Positions 25,125-33,761 of a stretch of 64,000 bases of DNA are shown here, in pieces (within the stretch, counting starts at the first letter, position 1; every line of letters begins with the position of its first letter). The notes under the pieces are model-generated. The model worked only from the letters and a program-made list of their open reading frames with translations. It had not been told where the DNA came from and did not search any database. The DNA comes from Phycisphaerales bacterium AB-hyl4 (lineage in GTDB: Bacteria; Planctomycetota; Phycisphaerae; Phycisphaerales; Phycisphaeraceae): assembly GCA_041821185.1 (NCBI GenBank), contig JBGUBD010000003.1, positions 248,001 through 312,000 on the forward strand. The letters are read 5' to 3'. Made by a program: the position numbers and the translations under genes.

Positions 25125-27134
25125 TCATGCGGTCAACTCGGGCAACTCGCCACGCAGTCGCAGCCAGCGGCCGATCGCCATCAGCGGGAAGTAGTGGCGG
25201 TAATAGTGGTACCGCAGGTAGAACACACGCGGGAAACCCGTGCCGGTGAACCACGGTTCGTCCCACGTGCCTTCTTCGATCTGCGTTTCGCAGAGCCAGC
25301 GGATGCCGCGTTGCACGGCCTCATCTTCGTGGCCGTAGACCGCCATCATGCCCATGACGCCCCATGCGGTCTGGCTGGCGGTGGGGGGGCCTTGCCCGCG
25401 CAAGGACGGGTCTTCGTACGTGTCGGGCGATTCGCCGAACGAGCCGTCTTCGTTCTGGTGATCGCGCAGCCACTGTCCGCCCTTTTGAATCCAGTCCTGG
25501 CTCATGTCGGTGTGGATGCTGTGCAGGCCGCAGAGCACTTCGAACGTGCCGTAGATGTAGTTGACGCCCCATCGTCCGAACCAGCAGCCGTCGTATTGCT
25601 GATGGGCGCGAATGTGTTCGATGCCGCGCTGCACGATTGCATCCTTGGCGGTGTAGCCGTGCCAGCCGAGCGATTCGAACACCCTGCCGGTGATGTCCGG
25701 GCAGGAAGGGTCCTGCATGGCGTTGTGGTCGGCGAACGGAACCTGGTCGAGGATCGGCCGATTCTGTGCGCCGCGATCGAACGCTGCCCAGCCGCCGTCG
25801 TCGTTCTGCATGACGAGGTTCCACGCCACGCCGCGCTTGCCCGCTTCGATGCCGTCCTCCGTGCCGATGCGCTTCAGCGCCATGGAAACCATGGCCGTGT
25901 CGTCGACGTCGGGATAGAAGTAGTTGTTGTACTCGAAGAACCAGCCGGCCGGCTCGACGTCCTGCGTGACGTTGGCTTTCCAGTCGCCTTCGAAGCGGCA
26001 TTCCTTGCTCACCAGCCACTTCGCTGCCCGGGCCATGCCGGGGTGGTCGCGGTCGAGGCCCGCTTCGGTCAATGCAAACGACGCGATGCCCGTGTCCCAC
26101 ACCGGCGAGAAGCATGGCTGAATGCGGATCTCGTCCGTCTCGGTGTCGTGAATCATGAAATCGTCAAGATCCTTGCGAGCCTTGACGAGGATCGGGTGAT
26201 CGTCCGGGTAGCCGAGGCAGCGGAAGGCGACCTGGATGTAGACCATCGGCGGGAAGATCGCGCCGATGCCGTCGGACTTCATCAGATGGCGTTGCAGCCA
26301 GTCTTCGATCCACTTGATCGCCCGTTTACGCCAAGGCGTCAGCCCGAGCTTATGCACCACCTTGAGCCCGCGGTCAACGCCGAGGAAAAACCGCGACCAG
26401 AACGGGTGCGGGCGGTCCTGCGTGATGACCGTGCGTCGGCGGTTTTTCGGGTTGACGTAAAGCTCGTTGATAGATTTATCGGACTCTAAGCGTCGCGTCG
26501 GCCGATAGGTCGTCACGATGGACAGCGGCAGGATCATCGTCCGTGTCCACGAGGCGAGTTTGTCGATGTGGAAGTAAAACCACTTCGGCAGGAACACGAT
26601 CTCCGGCGGGATGCTCGGCTGAGCCGACCACTCAATCTGACCGAGACACGCGAGGTAGAACTTGGTGAAGCTGTTGACCCGCTCCGCGCCGCCGGCGGCG
26701 AGAATGGCCTCGCGAGCCTTGCGCATGTGCTCGGCGTCGGGGTCATCGCCCATGAGTTTGAGCACAAAATAGCCCTTGACGGTGGCGGAGATGTCCATCG
26801 GGCTGGGGCCGCCGGGCCTGGGGTATTGGGCCCATGTGCCGTCTGCTTGCTGCTGTCGGCGGAGGTAGGCGGCGATCTTCGGAATACGATCGTCGTCCTC
26901 GTGGCCGAGGATCCACTTGTAGAGGATGTATTCGCTCTGGAGGATGGAGTCGCCTTCGAGCTCGGCGCACCAGTGGCCGTCGTCGTGCTGCTGAGCGAAC
27001 ATCCAGTCCACGGCTCGGGTAAGCGTGGCTTGGGCCGACTCGGTAAGCGAGCTGACGGCGGTCAGACCACCGCGATCGCCTGAAGCCTCGGCGGTGGCAT
27101 ATTGTCCGTTGGTTGTGATGTCGTCCTTGATCAT
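25125..27134 (-). CDS. shc: squalene-hopene cyclase
   Basis: A 669-residue class II triterpene cyclase that converts squalene to hopene/hopanol, the first step of hopanoid synthesis; it is a monotopic membrane enzyme. The catalytic acid motif is DVDDTA in FYPDVDDTAMV near 395-405. Several QW repeats are visible (for example DGGWAAF, DGSFGE, DGCWFGRWGVNYIYG and GTWDEPWFTGTGFP). Length matches the family. The ATG at 27134 has GGGAG about 10 nt upstream. The 280-nt region before it (27135-27414) holds an AT-rich stretch near 27365-27390 that may carry the promoter, but I cannot pick hexamers with confidence. No hpn or squalene-synthesis genes are in the window; the UbiB-like kinase follows. Confidence 0.96.
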   Translation of the reverse strand: MIKDDITTNGQYATAEASGDRGGLTAVSSLTESAQATLTRAVDWMFAQQHDDGHWCAELEGDSILQSEYILYKWILGHEDDDRIPKIAAYLRRQQQADGTWAQYPRPGGPSPMDISATVKGYFVLKLMGDDPDAEHMRKAREAILAAGGAERVNSFTKFYLACLGQIEWSAQPSIPPEIVFLPKWFYFHIDKLASWTRTMILPLSIVTTYRPTRRLESDKSINELYVNPKNRRRTVITQDRPHPFWSRFFLGVDRGLKVVHKLGLTPWRKRAIKWIEDWLQRHLMKSDGIGAIFPPMVYIQVAFRCLGYPDDHPILVKARKDLDDFMIHDTETDEIRIQPCFSPVWDTGIASFALTEAGLDRDHPGMARAAKWLVSKECRFEGDWKANVTQDVEPAGWFFEYNNYFYPDVDDTAMVSMALKRIGTEDGIEAGKRGVAWNLVMQNDDGGWAAFDRGAQNRPILDQVPFADHNAMQDPSCPDITGRVFESLGWHGYTAKDAIVQRGIEHIRAHQQYDGCWFGRWGVNYIYGTFEVLCGLHSIHTDMSQDWIQKGGQWLRDHQNEDGSFGESPDTYEDPSLRGQGPPTASQTAWGVMGMMAVYGHEDEAVQRGIRWLCETQIEEGTWDEPWFTGTGFPRVFYLRYHYYRHYFPLMAIGRWLRLRGELPELTA

Positions 27135-27414
27135 GCTTTCCGGCTCCCACCAATGTCCGTAAAACTACCTCGTAAACCACCGGGCCGAGTCGTCATCTCT
27201 CGGCCCGGCGTTGACAACCCGCACAGCCTATGCGGAACCGGTGACGTGAGGCAACTGATGTACGACGCAACCGCTATATCGGGTTTTAAGCCTGCTCAAT
27301 AGCGATCCCGAGACGACTTCAGCGACTTTTATGAGAATCAGGCCCAAGCCAGGCCGGAGAAGGTTGAGTTATACATAACATATATTATCGGACTTTAGGT
27401 CCTGTCGTCCCGGC

Positions 27415-27957
27415 TCACTTCAGGCCGCTGGTCAGTGAGTCTCCGTCGGCCCGGTTCGATGTGGGGAGCACGGAAATGCTGCCGTCGGTCTCCAGAATGA
27501 CCGCTCCGACGGTGTCCAGATGGGCGTGGCCGGCTTGTCTCGCGGCGGCTTCGATCTCGACGCGGGTCACACGCTCGCGTTGCATGGCCACCTCCCGAAA
27601 CTCGCCTTGCGTGTACAGCATCGTCGGCGACGCCTTGATCAGCCGCTGCAACGGCTGCCAGCGGCATGAAAGCCAGGTGATGACGAACTGGGCGGCGATG
27701 AGGAAGCTGAACGCGGTGACACCTTGGGCGAGCGTCGCGGTTGGGGACAGCAGCAGGCTTGCCAGTGTCGAGCCGAACGCGACGGTGATCACCAGGTCAA
27801 AAGCGTTCATCTTTGAGAGCGTTCGATTTCCAGAGACGCGCAACAGCAGGATCAGCGCCGCGTAGGCCGGGACGCCGATCGCGACCACGCGGATGACGTT
27901 GCCCCAGTCAACAAATACCCAGCTACCAGCGGTCATCAGCAGGTTATGATCGGTCAT
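27415..27957 (-). CDS. DUF421 membrane protein (YetF/YcaP-like)
   Basis: A 180-residue membrane protein with three N-terminal hydrophobic segments (about 18-40, 52-72 and 76-96) and a C-terminal cytosolic domain of mixed strands and helices. The linking motif LLRVSGNRTLSKMNAFDLVITVAFGSTLA is the family hallmark, given here across residues about 38-66. Homologues YetF/YcaP are of uncertain role, linked in Bacillus to spore and envelope properties. No Shine-Dalgarno sequence; TAAAAT lies 6 nt before the ATG. It stands alone between SHC and purN. Confidence 0.88.
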   Translation of the reverse strand: MTDHNLLMTAGSWVFVDWGNVIRVVAIGVPAYAALILLLRVSGNRTLSKMNAFDLVITVAFGSTLASLLLSPTATLAQGVTAFSFLIAAQFVITWLSCRWQPLQRLIKASPTMLYTQGEFREVAMQRERVTRVEIEAAARQAGHAHLDTVGAVILETDGSISVLPTSNRADGDSLTSGLK

Positions 27958-27963
27958 GCGGCG

Positions 27964-27969
27964 ATTTTA
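27964..27969 (-). promoter_or_regulatory. -10 element, leaderless DUF421 transcript
   Basis: TAAAAT on the minus strand ends 6 nt before the ATG at 27957. Confidence 0.45.
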
Positions 27970-28009
27970 GGTGTGCGCGCGGCGAGGCTGAAGCCTCGCT
28001 GCCTTGGGG

Positions 28010-28651
28010 TTATGCCGGTGCGATACGCGTGCGTCGGCCTTCGATGGTGACGCGGCCCTCTGCGATGAGGCGGATCGCTTCGGGGTAGGCGAGCTTTTCC
28101 TGCTCGGCGACGCGGCCGGCGAGGGTTTCTGGGGTATCGTCATCCTCCACCGGGCAGGTGCGTTGGATGAGGATGGGCCCGCGGTCATATTCGTTGTCGG
28201 CGAAGTGGACGGTGCAACCCGTGACTTTGCAGCCGGTGTCGAGCACGGCCTGGTGGACGTGTTGTCCATACATGCCCTGGCCGCCGAAGGCCGGGAGCAA
28301 CGCCGGGTGGATGTTGATGACGCGATGCTGGTAGTCGTCGGGGATGTGGAGGAGGCTGAGGAAGCCTGCGAGGCAGACGAGGTCGGCTTTGGCGTCGCGG
28401 ATGAGACTGAACACATGGTCCGAGAACTCTTCGGGACTGTCGTAGCCTTTGCGTGGGACGACGAAGGATGGCAGCTTGAGGTTGTTGGCGCGTTCGAGGC
28501 CTTTGGCTTTGTCGTTTGAGCTGATGACGACCGAAATACGGGCGTTGAGCTGGCCGACGTTGATGAGGTCGGCGAGGTTCTGCATGGTCGTGCCGCCGCC
28601 GGAGATGAGCACGGCAAGGCGGATGGTGTCGTGGCGGATGGTCGGGTTCAT
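28010..28651 (-). CDS. purN: phosphoribosylglycinamide formyltransferase
   Basis: A 213-residue PurN, which transfers a formyl group from 10-formyl-tetrahydrofolate to glycinamide ribonucleotide in purine synthesis. ISGGGTTMQNL is the phosphate-binding loop. The catalytic Asn and His are in VINIHPALLPAFGG (near 110) and the catalytic Asp in VHFADNEYDRGPI (near 146). It is divergent from gluQRS, with 84 nt between the two starts. No other pur gene is in the window. Confidence 0.96.
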   Translation of the reverse strand: MNPTIRHDTIRLAVLISGGGTTMQNLADLINVGQLNARISVVISSNDKAKGLERANNLKLPSFVVPRKGYDSPEEFSDHVFSLIRDAKADLVCLAGFLSLLHIPDDYQHRVINIHPALLPAFGGQGMYGQHVHQAVLDTGCKVTGCTVHFADNEYDRGPILIQRTCPVEDDDTPETLAGRVAEQEKLAYPEAIRLIAEGRVTIEGRRTRIAPA

Positions 28652-28721
28652 ATGGCGGGCTCGTTGGCGGCGGGTGGAGCGATCCGGGCAGGCCGCTTCG
28701 CTGCTGTTGGGCTTGAGTGAG

Positions 28722-28727
28722 TACGAT
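28722..28727 (+). promoter_or_regulatory. -10 element, leaderless gluQRS transcript
   Basis: TACGAT ends 8 nt before the ATG at 28736; there is no Shine-Dalgarno sequence. Confidence 0.4.
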
Positions 28728-28735
28728 ACTGCGTG

Positions 28736-29716
28736 ATGGGCATGGCTGAAAGGCGGACAACACGATTAGCGCCGTCGCCGACGGGGGCGCTGCACCTGGG
28801 TAACGCGCGGACGTTTCTCATCAACTGGGCGATCGCGCGGCAGCGCGGCTGGCGGGTGGTGCTGCGGATCGAGGACCTCGATGGGCCGAGGGTGAAAACC
28901 GCGGCGGATGAGCAGGCGATCGATGTGCTGCAATGGCTCGGATTGGACTGGGACGAGGGCCCGGTGTGGCAGCGGCAGGAAGTGGACGTGTACGGCGCGG
29001 CGATGGAATCGCTCAACGACAAGGGGCTGTTGTACCCCTGCCAGTGCACGCGACGGGAGATCGAGCAGGCCCAGTCAGCGCCGCATGCGGATGATCACGA
29101 GTTGCGATATCCGGGGACATGCCGAACATCGGGAAGTTCCGAGTCTGGTGTTTCGAGTTTTGAGTTTGGAGACGCGGCGCAGACAACCGCCTGGCGGTTG
29201 CGCGTGCCGGACGAAGAGGTGGCGTTTGTCGACCAGGTGCACGGCGAATGGCGGGTGAACGTTCAGCAGCAGGTGGGCGATTTCGTTGTGGCGAGCAAGC
29301 AGGGACTGCCTGCGTATCAATTGGCGGTGGTGGTTGACGACGCGCGGCAGGGTGTGACCGATGTGGTGCGCGGCGATGATCTGCTTGACGCCACGGCGAG
29401 GCAGATCTTGCTCTGGCGGATGCTGGAACTGGGGCCACCGCCCTGCTGGTGGCATGTGCCGTTGGTCATTGGCGAGGACGGGCGGCGGTTGGCCAAGCGG
29501 CACGGCGACACGCGGGTGGCGACGTACCGCGAGCTGGGCGTGTCGGCCGACCGGGTGGTGGGCCTGATTGCGAAGTGGTCGGGTGTTGGCGAAGGCGAGT
29601 ATGAGCCGATGTCGGCGCGTACGTTTGCGGAACGCTTTAAAATGGAGCGTCTGCCGCGCGAGGCGGTGACGTTTACAAAAGCGGATGATGCATGGCTTAG
29701 AGATGGAGCTGTGTGA
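28736..29716 (+). CDS. gluQ: glutamyl-Q tRNA(Asp) synthetase
   Basis: A 326-residue truncated glutamyl-tRNA synthetase paralogue that lacks the anticodon-binding domain. GluQRS attaches glutamate to queuosine at position 34 of tRNA(Asp). The HIGH motif is PTGALHLGN and the KMSKS equivalent RLAKRHGD. A zinc site is likely from CQC near 102 and YPGTC near 120. The active-site segment VVVDDARQGVTDVVRGDDLL is intact. About 20 residues after YPGTC are Ser/Glu/Phe-rich and are encoded by heptanucleotide repeat DNA, apparently an insertion in a surface loop. Starts at 28736 and 28742 are both possible. It is followed closely by a DUF192 lipoprotein gene. Confidence 0.92.
   Translation: MGMAERRTTRLAPSPTGALHLGNARTFLINWAIARQRGWRVVLRIEDLDGPRVKTAADEQAIDVLQWLGLDWDEGPVWQRQEVDVYGAAMESLNDKGLLYPCQCTRREIEQAQSAPHADDHELRYPGTCRTSGSSESGVSSFEFGDAAQTTAWRLRVPDEEVAFVDQVHGEWRVNVQQQVGDFVVASKQGLPAYQLAVVVDDARQGVTDVVRGDDLLDATARQILLWRMLELGPPPCWWHVPLVIGEDGRRLAKRHGDTRVATYRELGVSADRVVGLIAKWSGVGEGEYEPMSARTFAERFKMERLPREAVTFTKADDAWLRDGAV
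29134..29175. repeat. heptanucleotide repeat inside the gluQRS coding region
   Basis: About five to six degenerate 7-nt units, best seen in GAGTTTT followed by GAGTTTG at 29155-29168. They encode a Ser/Glu/Phe-rich loop after the zinc-site Cys. Confidence 0.65.
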
Positions 29717-29739
29717 TCGATCGGCCAAGGGACTCATCA

Positions 29740-30294
29740 ATGAAACGCTGCACGCGAGAAGCATGTCTATACACGGCCGACGGACTGCACGGCCGGCGCC
29801 GCCCTTTCGCCGCCCTGCTGATGCTGCTGGCCGTGATTGCGCTTGTCGGCTGCTCGTCGGCGGGCAGTGATGAGCTTGCGCCTCAAACCGGGCTGCCGAC
29901 GCAGACGGTGGAAATTGCCGGGCAGGTGTTTGAGTTGGAACTGGCGTTGGATGACGCGTCGCGGCATCGTGGACTGTCGGATCGGGAATACATCGCCGAG
30001 GACGGCGGGATGTTGTTCGTGTTTCCCGAGCCGAGGCGGTTGACGTTTGTGATGCGGGACTGCCTGGTGCCGATTGACTTGGTCTATCTGGACGGTCTGG
30101 GCCGAATTGTGCGGACGCATGCGATGCAGGTGGAGCCGTACGGCCGAGCGGACTGGCTGTTGACGCCGTATCACAGCGGCGAGCCTGCCCAGTTTGCGGT
30201 GGAGCTGCGTGGGGGGATGATCGAGGAACTGGGTCTGCGGCGGGGCCAGCGGATCGAGTTGCCTGTAGAAGAGCTTAAGGCTCGCGCCGAATGA
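29740..30294 (+). CDS. DUF192 lipoprotein
   Basis: A 184-residue lipoprotein. An N-terminal hydrophobic segment (about 24-36) ends in the lipobox ALVGCSS, so the mature protein would be lipid-anchored at the Cys. The rest is one DUF192 domain (about 58-175) with the typical RHRGLSDREYIAEDGGMLFVFPEP core and FVMRDCLVPIDLVYLD. DUF192 proteins are small beta-barrel proteins of unknown function found in the envelope. AAGGGA lies 8 nt before the ATG at 29740; the upstream GTG at 29713 overlaps the gluQRS stop and is less likely. It is probably co-transcribed with gluQRS. Confidence 0.87.
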   Translation: MKRCTREACLYTADGLHGRRRPFAALLMLLAVIALVGCSSAGSDELAPQTGLPTQTVEIAGQVFELELALDDASRHRGLSDREYIAEDGGMLFVFPEPRRLTFVMRDCLVPIDLVYLDGLGRIVRTHAMQVEPYGRADWLLTPYHSGEPAQFAVELRGGMIEELGLRRGQRIELPVEELKARAE

Positions 30295-30369
30295 GTCGAT
30301 GATGCAGATAAGGCCGCTGTACGTGCTCGCGATCGGGCAGGCGTTGGCGTGCCAATGCAGGTCGACATC

Positions 30370-31686
30370 ATGAGCTTACACCCCCTGCTGGTGATCAACG
30401 ACGACGACGCGCCGCTCGACGAAGCGGCGTTGAATACGCAAATTGCACTGGAGACCTGGCCGGCGGCGGATCGGCCGCGGGTCTGCGTGCAGAAACTGAC
30501 ACACGTGCTCGCCGAGCCCGCGCTGCTGAATGATGCGGCCGTGGTCTGGTGCATGCTGGGGCAGGCCCGGGACAGCGAGGTGTATGAACTGGTCTGTGAA
30601 ATTCAAGACCGTCGCACCCCGATGCTGCTGACCCGCGAGGGAGACACACGGCCGACCGGCACGATCCACGACACGGGCGTCGTCGTCTGCCCCGTTGGCA
30701 CAGACCCGACTATCGCCGGCGTGATGCTGCGATCGTTGTGGAGCCAGTCGCCTGTACTGCACGAACTACAAGCCGAGGTTCGGCTGCTGCGCCAGACCCA
30801 GGGCGGTCTCAGTGGCGAGATTGACAAGCTGGATGAGGAGCTACGCCTCGCGGCCCAGCTTCAACGCGAGTTTATGCCGAGTAAGTTGCCCGATGTGGCG
30901 GGCATGGAATTTCGCGTGCTCTGGCGGCCGGCGAGCTACGTCAGCGGCGACATCTACGACGTGATGCGCCTCGACGAACATCACATGGGCTTTTTCGTCG
31001 CCGACGCGGTGGGTCACGGCGTGCCGGCGGCACTGCTGACGATGTTCATCAAACGGTCGCTGCACACCAAGGTCATCGACCCGAATCTGCCCGCAGGCTA
31101 TCGGCTGGTCGAGCCAAGCGAAACTATGACGCAGCTCAACCGCGATCTGCTCCAGCACAACCGTGGCCAGATCCGCTTCACCACCGCCTGCTACGGCGTG
31201 ATCGACAACCGAACGCATACAGCGACCATCGCCCGTGGCGGCCACCCATACCCATTACTCCTTCGCGCCGCCGGCGGGACGGAAACCATCGACCCCGAAG
31301 GCCCGCTGCTTGGCGTGTTCGAAGACGAGCCGTTCGAGCAGGTCACTGTGCAGCTTGATCCAGGCGATCGGCTGCTGCTTTACAGCGACGGTTTCGAAAT
31401 GGCATTCCCCGGCGAAGAGCTGGTGAAAACCGAGGGGCCCGCGAAGTCGGCGGCGAACATGCAGTACACCCGCGAATTCGAGCAGATGCGACACGGCACG
31501 ATCGATGAAGCGATGGACTTGCTCGCTCGTAAGCTGGACAGGCAAGCCGGCTCGCTGAACCAGCGAGATGACCTGACATTGATGTCGCTGCACGTGCACG
31601 AGTTGGCCGCGGCCGAAGGCGAATGCGCGGTGAGCAACAGCGTCAGCCAGTCACGAAGCCGGCCTCACGCAACAGCGACCACGTAA
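30370..31686 (+). CDS. RsbU-like PP2C-type serine phosphatase
   Basis: A 438-residue protein whose C-terminal half (about 170-425) is a SpoIIE/RsbU PP2C phosphatase. AAQLQREFMPSKLP is the switch-helix start, YVSGDIYDVM and VADAVGHGVPAALLTMFIK carry metal Asp residues, RGGHPYPLLL follows and NQRDDLTLMSLHV ends the domain. The N-terminal part (about 1-150) resembles a degenerate receiver-like domain (VINDDDAPLDEAAL near 10), followed by a coiled coil. Such phosphatases dephosphorylate anti-sigma-factor antagonists in partner-switching pathways. No RsbV/W pair is nearby. The start is uncertain among GTG 30349 and ATG 30355 and 30370. The 3' end overlaps the convergent ribE by 44 bp. Confidence 0.88.
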   Translation: MSLHPLLVINDDDAPLDEAALNTQIALETWPAADRPRVCVQKLTHVLAEPALLNDAAVVWCMLGQARDSEVYELVCEIQDRRTPMLLTREGDTRPTGTIHDTGVVVCPVGTDPTIAGVMLRSLWSQSPVLHELQAEVRLLRQTQGGLSGEIDKLDEELRLAAQLQREFMPSKLPDVAGMEFRVLWRPASYVSGDIYDVMRLDEHHMGFFVADAVGHGVPAALLTMFIKRSLHTKVIDPNLPAGYRLVEPSETMTQLNRDLLQHNRGQIRFTTACYGVIDNRTHTATIARGGHPYPLLLRAAGGTETIDPEGPLLGVFEDEPFEQVTVQLDPGDRLLLYSDGFEMAFPGEELVKTEGPAKSAANMQYTREFEQMRHGTIDEAMDLLARKLDRQAGSLNQRDDLTLMSLHVHELAAAEGECAVSNSVSQSRSRPHATATT

Positions 31687-32332
31687 CCGGTTCGCCACGC
31701 TTACCATCTTCAGATTGAACATGACTGCCCTGCCATCGTTTGAGCGTGTGGATCACGGTCCGCGCAAGCATGTCGCTTTCCAGATTCACGCGCATGCCCG
31801 ACTCGAGTTGCGCGAGCGTGGTCAACTCGAGCGTGGTCGGAATCAACGCCACATCAAAGGTTGACGTCGACACGCTTGCAACGGTGAGGCTGACGCCGTC
31901 GATAGCGATCGATCCCTTCGGCGCGACGTAGTCCATCATCACGGTTGGCGGTTCGATGGTGATGCGCCATTCGTCGTCTGCCTTATGCACATTGCGCACC
32001 GTGCCGACGCCGTCGACGTGGCCTTGCAGAAAATGCCCGCCCAACGGCTGACTCGGCAGCAGCGCCGGCTCGAGATTGATCGCGTCGCCTGGCTTCAGTT
32101 CGCCCAGGGTGGTGCAGCGCAGCGTCTCGGCGATCACGTCGAACGACAGCGCCGCCGCGGTCGCTTCCACCACGGTGAGACAGACCCCCGCAAGACAGAT
32201 CGAATCGCCCAACGTAGGCTCGTACCCGCCGATTGGCGTCCACTCGGCGCGGGACACGACCAGCCGACCGCCGAAGTCGTTGCGGTCGAAATGCACGACG
32301 GAAACCTTGCTTTGTACGATGCCGGTGAACAT
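31643..32332 (-). CDS. ribE: riboflavin synthase alpha subunit
   Basis: A 229-residue riboflavin synthase, which dismutates two 6,7-dimethyl-8-ribityllumazine molecules. Two lumazine-binding repeats are evident: MFTGIV and GVCLTV in the first (about 1-97), and GHFLQGHVDGVG with GVSLTV in the second (about 98-200). The ATG at 32332 begins the canonical MFTGIV, and TACACT ends 7 nt before it with an extended TG dinucleotide, so a leaderless transcript is likely. The 3' end overlaps the convergent phosphatase gene by 44 bp. No other rib gene is in the window. Confidence 0.96.
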   Translation of the reverse strand: MFTGIVQSKVSVVHFDRNDFGGRLVVSRAEWTPIGGYEPTLGDSICLAGVCLTVVEATAAALSFDVIAETLRCTTLGELKPGDAINLEPALLPSQPLGGHFLQGHVDGVGTVRNVHKADDEWRITIEPPTVMMDYVAPKGSIAIDGVSLTVASVSTSTFDVALIPTTLELTTLAQLESGMRVNLESDMLARTVIHTLKRWQGSHVQSEDGKRGEPVTWSLLREAGFVTG

Positions 32333-32339
32333 GCGAGCC

Positions 32340-32345
32340 AGTGTA
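32340..32345 (-). promoter_or_regulatory. extended -10 element, leaderless ribE transcript
   Basis: TACACT on the minus strand, preceded by TGC (extended -10), ends 7 nt before the ATG at 32332. Confidence 0.5.
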
Positions 32346-32488
32346 GCAACGAATCGAGCGATCGGCAGAGGTTCGCGGTGTCCTGATCCGCAAAGGTCTT
32401 TGTCCGCTTCGACTAACGACAAAATCTCCTTCATCGCTTACCTTGCTTGTCGTTGACAATCCCCACCACCGACCCACGAGGTGTTCAA

Positions 32489-33685
32489 ATGGAAATCCGC
32501 AAGCTTGGCATCATCCTCAACGGCGTGACCGGGCGCATGGGCACGAACCAGCACCTGATCCGCTCGATCCTGGCCATCATCAAGCAAGGCGGCGTCAAGG
32601 TCTCGGACGAGCTGACGCTCATGCCCGACCCGATCCTCACCGGCCGCAATGCCAACAAGCTCAAGGCGCTGGCGGAAAAGCACGGCCCGGACGCGATCGG
32701 CAAGCCGTTGAAGTATTCGACCGACGTCGCCGGTGCGGTGAAGGACGAGCAGTACCCGATTTTCTTCGACGCTTCGGGCACGCTGCAGCGGGCGCGCTTT
32801 ATTGAAATGGCGGTCGAAGCCGGCAAGTCGATCTATTGCGAAAAGCCGACCGCCGTGACGACCGACGAAGCGCTTCGCCTCGCGCAGCTTTGCGAAGACG
32901 CCGGCATCAAGAACGGCGTCGTGCAGGACAAGCTCTGGCTCCCCGGCTTGCGGAAGCTCAAAGCCCTCCAGCAGCAAGGTTTCTTCGGCAAGATTCTTTC
33001 CGTCCGAGGCGAGTTCGGCTACTGGGTTTTCACCGGCGAAGTCGAAGACCAGCCCGCGCAACGCCCCTCTTGGAACTACCGCGAGGAAGACGGCGGCGGC
33101 ATGATGATCGACATGTTCTGCCACTGGGAATATGTGCTCTCCAACGTCTTCGCGCCGGTGAAATCGCTGGTCGCCCTCGGCAGCACGGACATTCCCGAAC
33201 GCGTTCGCGAAGACGGCACGACCTACAAGGCCACCGCCGACGACTCCGCCTACGCGATCTTCCAGTTGGAGAACGGCGTGATCGCCCAGTTCAACAGTTC
33301 ATGGGTCACCCGTGTACGTCGCGACGACCTGCTGACCATCCAGGTCGACGGCACGCACGGCTCGGCCGTGGCGGGTTTGCGCGAGTGCTGGGTGCAGCAC
33401 ATGGCGGAGACGCCCAAGCCGGTGTGGAACCCTGACATTCAGCAGCCGATCAAGTTCTTCGAGAACTGGCAGCAAGTGCCCAACACCGCCGAGTACGACA
33501 ACGCGTTCAAGATTCAGTGGGAGCTGTTCATGCGGCACGTCGCGCTGGACGAGCCGTTCCGCTGGACGCTTCGCGAAGGCGCTCGCGGCGTGCAGCTTGC
33601 CGAGCTTGGCATGAAGAGCTGGCAGGACAAGACGTGGGTGGACGTGCCAGCGCTGAAAGGTGCCAACGCGCCCGCAGGCGTGTAA
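32489..33685 (+). CDS. Gfo/Idh/MocA-family oxidoreductase
   Basis: A 398-residue NAD(P)-dependent oxidoreductase. The Rossmann loop is [11 protein letters not shown], a DapB-like G-x-x-G-R-M-G variant, followed by an unusually long first loop. [16 protein letters not shown] is the family's E-K-P motif near 127, and the C-terminal domain has [19 protein letters not shown], where the DMFCHW segment holds the usual catalytic Asp/His. It oxidises or epimerises a sugar or cyclitol. GAGGTG lies 7 nt before the ATG. The isomerase/epimerase gene follows after a strong terminator hairpin, which may set the ratio of the two products. Confidence 0.9.
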   Translation: MEIRKLGIILNGVTGRMGTNQHLIRSILAIIKQGGVKVSDELTLMPDPILTGRNANKLKALAEKHGPDAIGKPLKYSTDVAGAVKDEQYPIFFDASGTLQRARFIEMAVEAGKSIYCEKPTAVTTDEALRLAQLCEDAGIKNGVVQDKLWLPGLRKLKALQQQGFFGKILSVRGEFGYWVFTGEVEDQPAQRPSWNYREEDGGGMMIDMFCHWEYVLSNVFAPVKSLVALGSTDIPERVREDGTTYKATADDSAYAIFQLENGVIAQFNSSWVTRVRRDDLLTIQVDGTHGSAVAGLRECWVQHMAETPKPVWNPDIQQPIKFFENWQQVPNTAEYDNAFKIQWELFMRHVALDEPFRWTLREGARGVQLAELGMKSWQDKTWVDVPALKGANAPAGV

Positions 33686-33711
33686 GGCAACGAAGCGACA
33701 CCAGCATGCAC

Positions 33712-33741
33712 AAAGCCCACGGATGGCCATCCGTGGGCTTT
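33712..33741. terminator. perfect 30-bp palindrome between oxidoreductase and isomerase genes
   Basis: A perfect palindrome opening AAAGCCCACGGATGG and closing with its exact complement, which forms a stem of 13 bp with a 4-nt GGCC loop ending in CTTT. It begins 26 nt past the oxidoreductase stop and ends 20 nt before the isomerase start. Confidence 0.8.
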
Positions 33742-33761
33742 ACATTCATGGAGCCCACACC

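Noticed and set aside
25194..26489. 431-codon plus-strand frame
   Set aside because: Antisense to squalene-hopene cyclase.
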